Part shown: in pieces, positions 31,621 through 43,100 of the stretch
How positions within the stretch are numbered: position 1 is the first letter of the stretch
Layout of the letters: the number at the start of each line of letters is the position of its first letter
Assembly: GCA_002633005.1 (NCBI GenBank)
Contig: NMRA01000874.1
Location: 1 to 64,000, forward strand
Reading direction: 5' to 3'
Source: Phoronis australis
Lineage: Eukaryota > Phoronida > Phoronidae
Length of the DNA: 64,000 bases
Notes under the pieces: model-generated
The model's input: only the letters and a program-made list of their open reading frames with translations
Told to the model about the DNA's origin: nothing
The model's database searches: none
Position numbers and translations under genes: made by a program

Positions 31621-34600
31621 GTAAGTTCGAACAAGAATTGGACTTATCAAAAATGTTTGTAAACTTAATAAGCGCTTATTAAGACCTAAGTGTTTATTTC
31701 ATTAGTAGCTTGAGTGCGAGAGCAGTGTGTCCGCCGCCTACAGACAAGACCAAAAATAAACGATGATGGCATGCCGTTTTCAGGGCTTAAGCAGACATTT
31801 TTCTTTCGAAATCTGTGATTTGGTCCGCCTTTCACGACATCCTAGATATACTATTGCGCCCATATAAAAAACAATTCATTTTTTCAAAAATTGGTACTTG
31901 CATGTTTCACATATTGGGGCATGCCCCAATTTTACTTATTAGGCGCAAGATGTTCTATTCGTGTGTTTTTGTCCGTAGTAACTTTCATTTGGTTAGCTTG
32001 TGTCTCTGAAACACGCGCATAAATTTTTAGTTATTATCATACATTAGCTAAGATAAAATCCCTTAAACCTTCACTGAAAACCTAACAATACTCTGCAATA
32101 TGCATTAGCTGTCAAATGTTTAAAGCACGTTTGAAAACTCCCGCTAAAATGACATGCAAGGCTAATGTTTTGTTCAAAATGTTCGGGAAACGGCTCTCTT
32201 TGAACTCCAGGATGCACTCAGTGACGCAATGACACTGATTCGCCTTTTTGTTCCTTCGTCTCACAAAAGGTAGGTGACACCAGAAATTCAGAAACTGAAA
32301 TCAACAAAACAGGATTTCCGTTTAATGCCAGTTAAAGTGCTTGCTTGTAACACAAAAACTATAGAATTTGATCCTTTTAGTAAGCACGCAAAAGGTATTA
32401 AGTTAAAACCTTAGTAGAACAAAAAAATCAGGAGCCCATGTTCATTGCAGCACCTCTTTGTGGCCATTCTGTGGAAGGGCGTTTCCGGATGACATCTAGA
32501 GAACAGATCGGCGGAATTTAATGAAACTTGATCCAGCAGTATGTGGTGTCATTGCGAAGACTTTAGTTGACGAGGAAATCCAAGGTCTTGAGACATTTCA
32601 AATCTCAAGCGGCACATCTATTTCCCCACGAAATTATTAAGAGCATGTTTCTTACTTCTTGAAAACGCAGCTACGAACTCGCCTTCTGTAAAACAGCTTT
32701 TAATTTAGACCACGTTTTGCTACAAAATTGGTCCCAACTTGTTGCTTCCTCAGAATTTTAGAATTGTTTTCTGGGCCTAGTGAGGACCGATAGTTCGTTA
32801 TCGCTCGAGGCCGCGCCTACCCTGTTTAGCGGGCTAAAAACGAAAACAGAATTGGGGCATTTTACTGTCATAATATGGGTCTCATAATATTCCTTAGGGC
32901 GACAGGATTCTGTTTTCGCTACCAACAAGTATATCTAAACCATCAAAGACTCTAGAAAACGCAGAAGAGTTTATTGACGTACGTTGGTCAAGAAAGTGGC
33001 CCTGCGCTAAGTTATTACCAGTCGATGCTACAAAATCTGTATCAATCTTAAAGTCGACTGGGATTCTACTGCAGTACATACCACGGGGAAATTGTTGCCA
33101 AAGGCAGCTCAAGCAATATTTTACAGTGGTTTTAAGTCTTCATAATTTATTCTTTGTAACCATTACCATGTCGCATATTTATCTAGTCTATGAATTCACA
33201 TTTCACTATCTGCATTATAAATTTTAATTAAATCTTGTACGTTTTAAAAACGCCATTTTTTTCACTAATGAAAACCCATCAGACTGGGATTTATCATGAC
33301 GTACCCGAATGGAATAGACTCCGCTTATTCCATTTTTGATGAAGACAGTAAGTTGTGTATTGCTGTTACAACAGCGATAAGTATAAAAACTTACCGACTG
33401 GGTATTGTGTACCTCTGATCAAAATGCTTGGAATCATTGAGATAACTCGGTCAATATAGTTACCTCTTTCTTAAAAAATATTAATAAAATAGTGTGAATA
33501 TCTCATCAGCGCTTAAAATCAATTGTTAAAAATGCTTTATACGGACTATTTTGTCTTCCGGTTGTTAAGTAATGCGCGGCATTTCGTCTTTCTTTGAAGT
33601 GTCCGGGTGCGTCTCCCAAAACGCAGAACTGAATCAGAATTACGAAGAGCTAATGCAAGAAAATCCTGAATAAACTGACACAGAACAAAGAGTGGAGACA
33701 GAAGTTTGTATCTGAAGTCCTATTTTAGTTGAATTAATACGGGAACAATTACTCAGCAATGATTCCAAACATGATGTCCACGACCCCTTGGTTGACTTTC
33801 GAGGCCCATTTAATTCATCAGTGAGCAAGTTCTTATAATCATTGGGAAAATAAATAGATACACAAATAAATATTTCAGTCATGTTATGACACTGCACGAC
33901 CGCACGAGTGGGCTGAGGGTGACGAATGCACGTCCGGTTGGATGGCAAAGGAGCTGGAAAATAACTTCAGCACCATGGACCCGGTAGGGTACATCGCCTG
34001 GGTTCGCAGCACTTTGAAATGTAAGATGGTGCCATGTTTGTGTTTCAATGGATTAGATTGTAAGGTAAGTTTTGTAATCCCTTCACGCAATAAAAAGCCA
34101 ATATGTCGGGTGGGAAAGACAGTGGTTCCTGTGCAGTCCACCAGGTTTGCTTGCTTCACCCACCTATGGATGTAAGAGAGACCACCGTATGGGGTTGATT
34201 TCGCCGACACACTGTCATGAAATTACACATCTGTATACAGACAAAGGCGGCAAATTTTAAGAAAGCTTTTAAACGTATACCAAGTACATGTATGATGAAT
34301 ATTACGAAAATAACTTTGTTCAGAGGTATAACGGCTGAATTGGAAAGTATAACTTGTAAAAGTATTGTTTAATTCAGAACAACTGTGCAAGTTTCACTAA
34401 AAACGTACCTAATATTAGAAACACTCTAAAAGATTTCAACTTCAGATTAGTTTCTTTCAGACATGTACATCATCTCGCTTGATTGAACTTGGAACGATTG
34501 AGTTTCAAATGCCTGTTTATATTTTCTCCATTCGTAAAATCCTTTCTTCCGAGAATTCATGATGCATACAGTGATAAAGCATGAGAATTCCTCAAACTCG

Positions 34601-35370
34601 AAATATTTTGTTAAAAGGATACTAAACCCATGTTTTGGAGATTTCAACCAATCCTTGTTCTGTTTCATGCTAATCACATATTTCAACCAATCCTTGTTCT
34701 GTTGCATGCTAATCACATATTTCAACCAATCCTTATTCTGTTGCATGCTAATCACATATTTCAACCAATCCTTGTTCTGTTGCATGCTAATCACATATTT
34801 CAACCAATCCTTGTTCTGTTGCAAGCTAATCACATATTTCAACCAATCCTTGTTCTGTTGCAAGCTAATCACATATTTCAACCAATCCTTGTTCTGTTGC
34901 ATGCTAATCACATCGTCATGAGAATTGGCATCTAACTTGAGTCATAAAAACAGGATTCAACTAAAAACTCATACTCTCTGAGTCACAAATTGTATCAGCG
35001 CGTTTTGTGGTTCTTGGTGGAAGTCTTTCCCTAAGGTTGGTCGTGTAATTCACCTAAAGCGTAAGTCACGCTTTCCAGATTTTGTGGGGAGTTTTCAAAT
35101 TTTGTTCCCCTCAAACTTTTGAGGATTGTCGAGGGGTAGAGCATTATTTTGTTTCAGAGAACTGAATGGAAAGTATTTTTGACATCTTTTAATAGGCCAA
35201 AACCGAGTTTGGTATCCTTTTAAATTGCTACTGCATGTTTATTGAGTAAAATAACTTATGTAACACGTGGACTTTTGTTTGGTCAGGCGGAAGTAGACGA
35301 TCAACTGAAGACATTGTACCACAGATGTCGGGGTAAGGGAGTGGTTGAGAAAGAGCCGCTGCTTCCATGA
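31456..35370 (+). CDS. Putative secreted cysteine-rich protein, 3 exons, 144 aa, family unknown
   Basis: Exons 31456-31620, 33879-34064 and 35287-35370, all phase 0 with donors GTG/GTAAGT and AAG/GTAAGT and acceptors TATTTCAG and TTGGTCAG. The start is the first ATG in frame. Residues 1-18 form a signal peptide (MTLYCILVFLAFASSALA). The mature part has eight Cys, four clustered in KCKMVPCLCFNGLDCK, and a dibasic-like EKRRD at about 50-54. No membrane segment follows. AATAAA lies 97 nt after the stop and a TATA box lies upstream. I do not recognise the family. Three exons with matching phases, an even number of Cys and proper ends make chance unlikely, but no homology supports it. Confidence 0.68.
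33879..34064 (+). CDS. Secreted-protein exon 2: six of eight cysteines
   Basis: 62 codons: SCYDTARPHEWAEGDECTSG, then an aromatic/acidic stretch (NNFSTMDPVGYIAWVRST) and KCKMVPCLCFNGLDCK. Bounded by a consensus acceptor and GTAAGT donor. Confidence 0.68.
34611..35223 (+). mobile_element. TTAA-flanked inverted-repeat element, AAGGATAC family, copy 2
   Basis: TTAA at 34611-34614 and 35220-35223; ends TTAAAAGGATACTAAACCC and, inverted, TTTAAAAGGATACCAAACTC. Both ends match copy 1 at 737-1128. It lies in intron 2 of the secreted-protein gene, and its left end has grown a 39-bp minisatellite. Confidence 0.8.
34641..34913. repeat. 39-bp minisatellite, 7 copies, inside a transposon end
   Basis: Copies start every 39 bp from 34641 to 34875. 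The unit is the element's own subterminal sequence (atttcaaccaatccttgttc ...), present once in copy 1 of the family. 39 bp is 13 codons, so open frames of 100-154 codons run through on both strands; they are artefacts. Confidence 0.96.
35287..35370 (+). CDS. Secreted-protein exon 3: terminal
   Basis: 27 codons plus TGA: AEVDDQLKTLYHRCRGKG and EKEPLLP. It provides the eighth Cys. The acceptor TTTTGTTTGGTCAG has a good pyrimidine tract. Confidence 0.65.
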   Translation, partial: AEVDDQLKTLYHRCRGKGVVEKEPLLP

Positions 35371-35466
35371 ACCCATCAGGAAAAAGACCACGTGACCAAA
35401 TCTGCAAATGGAGTTTTGAGCAACTTACGCTCTGATTTAAGTTTCTATTTGAAACTGTGAGAGCAC

Positions 35467-35472
35467 AATAAA
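35467..35472 (+). promoter_or_regulatory. Polyadenylation signal of the secreted-protein gene
   Basis: AATAAA, 97 nt after the exon 3 stop codon on the same strand. Confidence 0.6.
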
Positions 35473-36250
35473 TGATGATCAGATGTTTTTACTTTGTTTT
35501 TGTTAAACTCATGGTCACGTCATATCGTGTGGTTTGGTAGGATATCTCCATCACGGTATATATCGTTGGGAAACTGGTTCACCTTCTACCGGTAATGACT
35601 AAAGAGAATTTATCGATGAAACTTGCGGTATAGCATGAAAGCAAGATGAAACAATCCTGGAATATTTAATGTAATAATGAAGAAAATTCGGTCGCAACGG
35701 TGTATATACAAAGGTCTCTAGTATATATGCTTGAGTTCACCCCATCCCGTGCAAAGCAAAAAGCGTGACCACACGTGTCACTGGGGGTCCTGATTATGCA
35801 GCGCTATGTTGTTACTTGCGTTGGTTGTCAGTGATAGGTTTAGTTTGTGATCTAGGACCAATATGTATATTACTCACAGGCAATGATGGAGTGGATCTGT
35901 CATTTATCTGTTTATGAGTTTACAAGGTAAGCTTAGGGAAATCTTGGTCCCTATTTTGAAATCACTCTCCAGATTTTCGATCCAGTGGGATATGGCCACA
36001 GAGTAACAGAAGTGGATAATATTGTAACCCAATATTAAAAGGCCACCCTTATTATAACGTTTGGTTTTCGTCGCCCTAACCTCAGGTTATTTCACAGCAA
36101 AAACGGCAAAGGAAACTTACGATCATTCTAAAAAGACATTAGCCTATCACTACAATAACAAAGAAGGAATTCTCCAATGAGCTGTCAATTCTTCCAAAAA
36201 TAGAGAGATTGGCTGTGTTGACTTAATTAGAGGCTGGACAGCGGGAAGAG
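35473..36250. other. Intergenic, nothing recognised
   Basis: No coding exon, repeat array or inverted-repeat element found between the end of the secreted-protein gene and the CXXC1 3' region. Confidence 0.55.
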
Positions 36251-36256
36251 TTTATT
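36251..36256 (-). promoter_or_regulatory. Candidate polyadenylation signal of CXXC1
   Basis: AATAAA on the minus strand, about 750 nt beyond the CXXC1 stop codon. A long but possible 3' UTR; no transcript evidence. Confidence 0.35.
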
Positions 36257-36583
36257 TAATGATGATGGTTGACAATAGAGGGGGTGAGGGGTAAAAAGGT
36301 AAAACATGGCAAATGTTGGACAATGTAATGTGTGAATGCTCCCTACATGAAACATTTTTTTGACAAATAGTTTCAAAGACCAAATAGTTCCTGTTAAATT
36401 TATTTCCAACAGATTGCCCCTAATGCAAAGATAACTTTGTCACGATCATTTATGAGAATCCACCCAAACGAATTCCAGATGTAAAGTAGAAAACTGTATT
36501 CCAAATAAAGATGTCAACAGTACAAAAATAACAATATGTACAACATTTCAAAAACTAACTACTACACCTATATACACCCAAAT

Positions 36584-36748
36584 GTAGATGTCATGCATCC
36601 AGCTTAAACTTCTCAGGTAGATGTCATGCATACAGCTTAAACTTCTCAGGTAGATGTCATGCATCCAGCTTAAACTTCTCAGGTAGATGTCATGCATACA
36701 GCTTAAACTTCTCAGGTAGATGTCATGCATACAGCTTAAACTTCTCAC
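36584..36748. repeat. 33-bp minisatellite, 5 copies
   Basis: Units of gtagatgtcatgcatacagc plus 13 further bases start at 36584, 36617, 36650, 36683 and 36716. The array is in the CXXC1 3' UTR or flank. Copies differ only at one C/A site and at the array edges. Confidence 0.96.
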
Positions 36749-37008
36749 GTTTCAGTCATTCTGCAGTTGACACATACCACATCATTGATTTTTCAATCAA
36801 ATTATATTTGATAACATGTTGCAATGTGTTTTCCCAGCCAAGTATATTATAATAATTGCCATCTGTGACACTGAATAGCTCACTGAAACACTTTGTGATG
36901 TCACCAGTTGTCATGACTTCATACACGCTTCATCCAATCAACTGCTGTATTTAGGTCCAAAGTTCATGTGTGATGATTGACGAGGTCATGGCCCCACATA
37001 CCGTCCAA

Positions 37009-37143
37009 TCAAGAGACAGTGATGGGGTTCATGGGGTCATGATCAACAGTCTGATGTAACAACAGACCCACCACACCAGCTCTGTTGTACATTGCTTGAC
37101 GTATGCTGCGCTCTTTTTCAAATAATTCATCTAACTTCAACCA
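37009..37143 (-). CDS. CXXC1: CXXC1 terminal exon
   Basis: Encodes WLKLDELFEKERSIRQAMYN and GVVGLLLHQTVDHDPMNP, closely matching the human C-terminus (YKLDELFEQERNVRTAM ... LHQTIQHDPL). Ends at TGA. Confidence 0.95.
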   Translation of the reverse strand, partial: WLKLDELFEKERSIRQAMYNRAGVVGLLLHQTVDHDPMNPITVS

Positions 37144-40100
37144 CTACAACGAGAACAAACATTTGAGACAAATACCTTGTGGAAAAATAACAATGAAAGC
37201 TAATTGAATTTTCTTTCATTTTAAGGTTTGTGTAGGATCCTCAAAATGTGGCCAAATTCGGAACATCATATCTCAGAAACGGCTAATTGGATTCACATGA
37301 AACTGTCAGACATCATACTTTAGGCAAGTGCCGTTCTCCAATACGCTGACAGGAATTGTTTTTAAAATTGACCACTTTTGCGCGAGCGATTATCAAAAAA
37401 GAACTTTTATAACTTTTATGAAAAAACTCAAAAGTGGCATCAAATGAAAACTAAATGATAATTGTGGTAGTGTTTGCTGCCGATGCCAGAGCAGTGTTTG
37501 CCATCTGTGAGCGTCAACTGCAGCATTTGTCAATGGATGCAAATCTGTGAGCAGTGTATTGTAAGTGCGGCACAGATTTGTGAGTCACTGAACTGAGGTT
37601 ATAGACCTCTGAGCCATGTTCATGAGAGAAGCATTATGTTCATAACAGTGGGGGCCGTGTTGTCTGGGAGCCTGGTATGAGTTTTCGTATCAATACTCCC
37701 ATGTGTATTTCAATACGTGCCAGACCGTCTTACCTGGCGTACTCTTTCCATGTCTATTTCCGCTCTCCTCAGCTTCAGCCAACAGTAATGTTTGTGGCAC
37801 TTTTTCCTGGCCACTCTACAGAGGTCGCTAGTGTCTGTAAACAGATTTGACACCAGAGGGCAGCCACACACCTCCTTATCTGATATCTGCAAAAGTTCAG
37901 AAAGCACTCAGTCTGACAGAATTTTGACATGTCATTGAAAGAACTATTTCCTAATCACAGTTTTTTCGAGTTATTCAAACACTATTATTAATAACAAACA
38001 CATCTGCCAATTAATGTTTTAGCACGTGTAGATAAGTTTACACCCCCATGCACTTGTATGTGAAACAGTGCACATACCTGAATTTAGAATACATACGTTG
38101 AAGAAACACCAGTCAAGTGAAACCAAGGAGTAAGTTTATACACTGTAAATAGCATGTTAGTGAACGGACTTGTTACAAAAGAGTATAACGGTAAAAATTC
38201 TTCAGTTTGGGACACTAAATGAGGGACAGGTGATATTTCATTTTGTTAAATTTCTCAAAAAATTACTTTTTAGGAAAACTTACTTTGCTTTTAGCACGGT
38301 TGGCATGGAATAGCTAAAAGCAAATAACATTAGGTAACATTTTGAGCATTTGTAATAACGTGTTAAGTCTCTGAAAAATAGAAATATGGAAATTTCAGCA
38401 ATTATTTTTGTGCCAAATTGAAGAATTTTCACGATAAATTTCGGTGAGTTTTCAATTTAAGACCTAAAGTACCAAGGGCAATATACAGCAAAAACATAGT
38501 TTTATACATGGGTATGTATTGATTCAACTTATGGCAGAAATGAAGCGCAAGGACATGTGCCTATGTGTTAATGTATGAAGCACAATATATCCTTGAACAT
38601 TCACACACAGTAACAGTGACAACAGGAACAACAATTTATATAATTATGCATGAATTGATAGCAGCACTGTACTCTGATCGTGCATAATCAGGTTGTAGTA
38701 GCCAAGATTGCGTAAAAAGTCCAACACAGGTACCTTGGGTTCCTTGCAATGCTCTGGACACAGCACCTTCAGGCGTTTACAATAAGTCTTATACTGAGGG
38801 TTGTAGTAGTCACAGAACATGGGGCTTCCTTCAATCCTAGTCTTGAAGATAGATCCAAACGAGGTCTGACTCTCATACTGCAGGACAACATAAGAAGTTA
38901 GTGAGGCAGACGCATTTTAAAAAGAAGTGTCCTATGAGACCAAAACAGAATGAGTTGGTTTCAGTCTAAGAATTTTTACTTTATCAACACAGCAGTCAAA
39001 TTTGACCACCGACAACCATATTGACAGACTACAACCAGAGAAGAGAGAGACTTATGCAATATCCTTCCTCCTCTCTAGCTGGTATGCATTTCCTCGGGTG
39101 TGAACAAATGATTTCCCATAATCCACTGCGCATATGGCATTTCCGTCTTCATGTAAAAAGGAAAATGCCAGACAGTGTCCTACAAAAATCTTAATATGTC
39201 ACAAACATTTTTAAGTATGTTCAGTATTCCACCAGTGGTCACATCACGTGACCTAATGAATGCAAGTCCGAAAAGATTTCTGCCCCAACCGGATCTCAAA
39301 CCTGGGACCAACAGGTGGCGTGCAGACCAGACTTAGAAATGTTTACGACATACCTTTGCACACCAGCATAAGATTTATATATTTATAAATTCTAATATGC
39401 TTAAACACTATATAGCGTGCCCTGGTTCGACGGAGACACATTGCCTCTACCAACAGGTTTGTGATGACAAAAAGTATAAAGACTGATATCAAATTGGCCT
39501 TATGTCAACATAACGCAAACCCGTTATGACCAGTTCATGTTGTTATACATTGTCAGATATTAAGATATCACATAACTGACAATTTATCCCATCAGAAAAC
39601 TAATCTCTCCTGTGTAAAAATCGTTAAAGAAAGTTCGTAAACAAGGCAGTTCGTAGTTTCTGTAAAACGTAAATGAGATTAGCGTAAAGGGCGACATTGC
39701 TTGAATAACGTCAAAAGTAGAATACGTCCAACCAGACGCTAGTATTAGATACCTTTACAAAACAAGAATACATCCGAGACACAATTTTGTAATACCTTTA
39801 CAAAACAAGAATACATCCGAGACACAACTTTGTAATACCTTTACAAAGCAAGAGTNATCATCCTGCACAGTGAGTGTCCGCGCTCGCTCCACAAGACGAT
39901 CCAGGTCAGCGTGCTTCAAATCCAATTCTCCCAACTTCTGCCTAGCCTCCAACTGATGACCTCGGATGACCTCAAGTGTCTTCTTATTGTTTTCTTCTGC
40001 CTGACAGGGTGAAGAGTTCCACTGTTGGATTCTCTGGGGAAGTATCTCATAAATCCGACTGTAAAAGTAAATAGAGCTTGTGTAAGTTCGGAATAATTTG

Positions 40101-43100
40101 TTTGTGGTGATAACAAAATTATTTACTTTCTTCATCTAAGAGTTTGGAAAGCAATTTGGAAGTAATTAAACAGAAGTCACTCAAGTATAATCCACTATGA
40201 ATACACTATAACAATAATGAGTGGTCGCTCTCAGAGTATATGAGACTGTGCAGTGACCTTTGACACCCACAAATAATACTCTTTTACATGACATTCCCTG
40301 TCCTGGCCTAGAGTAACTAAATGTAACAAGCCCACTTTCACCTGAGTTGTCAGCTGAATGGCATTAACAATTCAAACCCTAATGCTAAGAAGAACACCCA
40401 ACACAGGACCACTAGCACCCTCTAGTAAACACATGAAGACACAAACAACACAACAGAACTGTTTGCTTCCAATTCTCAGATATGTTCATTATATTTGAAA
40501 TACAAAATATATTTGTCCTGACCACGTTTGCATACCTGGCTGCCAATTTCAAGCCACATTCGTCTGAGCAGTACTTAGATCCTCTACGCGCAGCTTCAAT
40601 GCATGCTGGCCCATAACACTGTACTGTGGTACCATCTGTTGGCAAGCTACTCAAGGCCAGAGAACTCTCAGATTTTTGTTTCCGGATACTTTTGGGAGTC
40701 TTTTCCTGCATATCAGAACAAGTAAATTACAACACAAGAGATGACAGCCTAAGCAGAGGTCATGTGGTCGGAACGTCGCACCTTTAATACATACCAGAAA
40801 CATTGTTAGCCCACAGGTCAGCATTAGAAGAGACTCAAGTGGCCCAGAATCCTGACTTTCCAATACATTGTTTTAGCGAATGCAGCACTTTTCATAAATA
40901 CCAACTAACGAGTAATGAGACTCTTTACAGCTATTTCAAAGAGATATTTCCCCAATTCTCGCAATTGACTAATTAAAATCATAAAAAGCTGGAAACTGCA
41001 GAGGACAAACAATTAATTTCAACAATTTAAATCCTGAAGAAATCCATCATTAACAGTTATCATTCGCAACTGTTAAGTGAATTAAATCTATTTGATAATT
41101 TATAGCCTCAAAAAGTCACTAATATTGAACACATCACTTCAAACCAATGAGTTAAGTGAGTTAAATTTACAGTTTCCTTAGGCTCACTTACAAACGCCCA
41201 AAAAGACTCCCTTGCAGTGACCACCCCACAATGTACCGCTACATGGTGACCACCACGTGGTGGACTGCTACACGGTGGGCAGCTACACAGTGGACCACTA
41301 CAGTGGACCCCCACATGGTAGACCCCTGCACAGTGAACCACTGCACGGTGGACCGCTACACGGTGGACCGCTACACTGACGAGGATCACCTTACCACTCA
41401 CCTTAGGTGCAGGTTTAGGCTTGGGTCGGGATTTCTTCTGCGGTGCATCAGAGTCAGACGACAAACTTCGTTGGCGTTTTCTAGCCTAAAGCAAATTGAC
41501 AACAGAAAACAAATTGCTAAGTAACTGAATCAGATGTATCTTAACTGGCATGAAAACTCTGTTAAGGTTACTCATTAACAGATTTAAAATGAAAGTGAGT
41601 ACATTCATTGCTGACAATTAAGTGTAAAGCTCTCTACATAGTGACCTGCACAGTATACTTTAAGTAACTGCAAGCCAAAACATTTTCAGATCACGTTAGT
41701 CATTAGTGTCTACTGATGACTGGGAGGGTCACCAGAGAAGCACTTATTGACCGCCACTGGATATCCCTGTTTCACTTTATTGATAACCTAAAGAGACACC
41801 TATTGGCCAACACAGGATAAATCTGCTTCACTTCCTTTGAGAACTAGAGACATCTGTTGGCCAACACAGGATATACTTGAAAACCAGAGACACCCATTGC
41901 CACCACACGGAACTGGGTGGTTATCAAACATACCTATATGTCACCCAGTACTCTGAAGAATATGATACAGAAATTCTTTTCATTTTGAAAATTAAACTTT
42001 TATGATAAGTTTTGAACTCACAATATCAGCGTCAAATTGCAGGCCTATTTTCTTAACTTGAACCTTTCAAGCTTATTGCTCTACAAAGCACCTCAAGTTC
42101 ATCTCTATGTCTTACCTTTGGCAGCTCCGGTTTTTGGTAGTCAGGTATATTTTCATCATCACGGTCACTGCATAAATAAACCAAGAACATATGAGCAATC
42201 AGTAGTCTATAAGTGAAAATAGAATTAGGTCTCTTACTTGCATAAAATCAATGCCATTATATTCCTCATTGTGGTAAGGTTCTTTTTACCTTACAAAGTC
42301 ACAGGCAAAGACCACATGCCCCATAATCAAATTTGCAGTTTAGGGTTGGCTAAACCCAATAAACTCTGAAGCGTTTTCTTCAGTTGCTAATGGTTTTGAT
42401 GTTATTGGTAACAGATATATTATCATATCACAGCAAGGAATATTATGTAACCAATTTTATAAGTCAAAGGCCAAATTTGATTTTGGTTCTTAGCAACTTA
42501 AACAGAGCCAAATGCAGCTTTAAAAGTAATGGACATAAATCTCATGCACACGATTAGAAAATAGAATTTCAAACAAAAAATACTTGTCTATCTTTCTTTG
42601 ACATTGCAGTTTAAAATTCCTTCGAGGTTGTCTCTTTCTTCAGACAATATAGATTGATCTAGTAAGTGAAGTTTGTGCAGTTCAGTGAAGTAAAGCTGCT
42701 CACACTGAGCAGACAGTGTGACCTGAAGATGGTCAAAATATGAGGAGTCCACTATTCAAATCACTTGTGTGATTGATAGCTGTCACATTCAGTGATTGAC
42801 AGCTGTCACATTAACCACTTGTACCCATCAGTTGATCACCTGTACAGAGAATAGTCAGTGTACTCCGTATCTGTTACTGATGTCCCCGATCTTTTATCTT
42901 GAAGGCGATTCTTGGCAAGACCCTGGAATTGAACAGCAAATGATAATCGGAACAATGGCCAAAGTACAAGTCAGAACACACAACGATATCTGTCTTACAC
43001 TTGGCGAGCAGACAGAGAATATTACACAAGCAAAATGACTGGACGGCTGCTCCGAGATTTAAATTAATGAGAGAAAGAAGTTATGTAAGAACACAATCAT

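Noticed and set aside
31401-31682. 93-codon frame overlapping exon 1 of the secreted gene
   Set aside because: It has a Cys-containing segment, but splicing it to exon 2 in that phase gives an immediate TGA, and it lacks a signal peptide.
34447-34935. Open frames of 101-154 codons on both strands
   Set aside because: They come from the 39-bp repeat, which is 13 codons long and happens to lack stops. The peptides are pure repeats.
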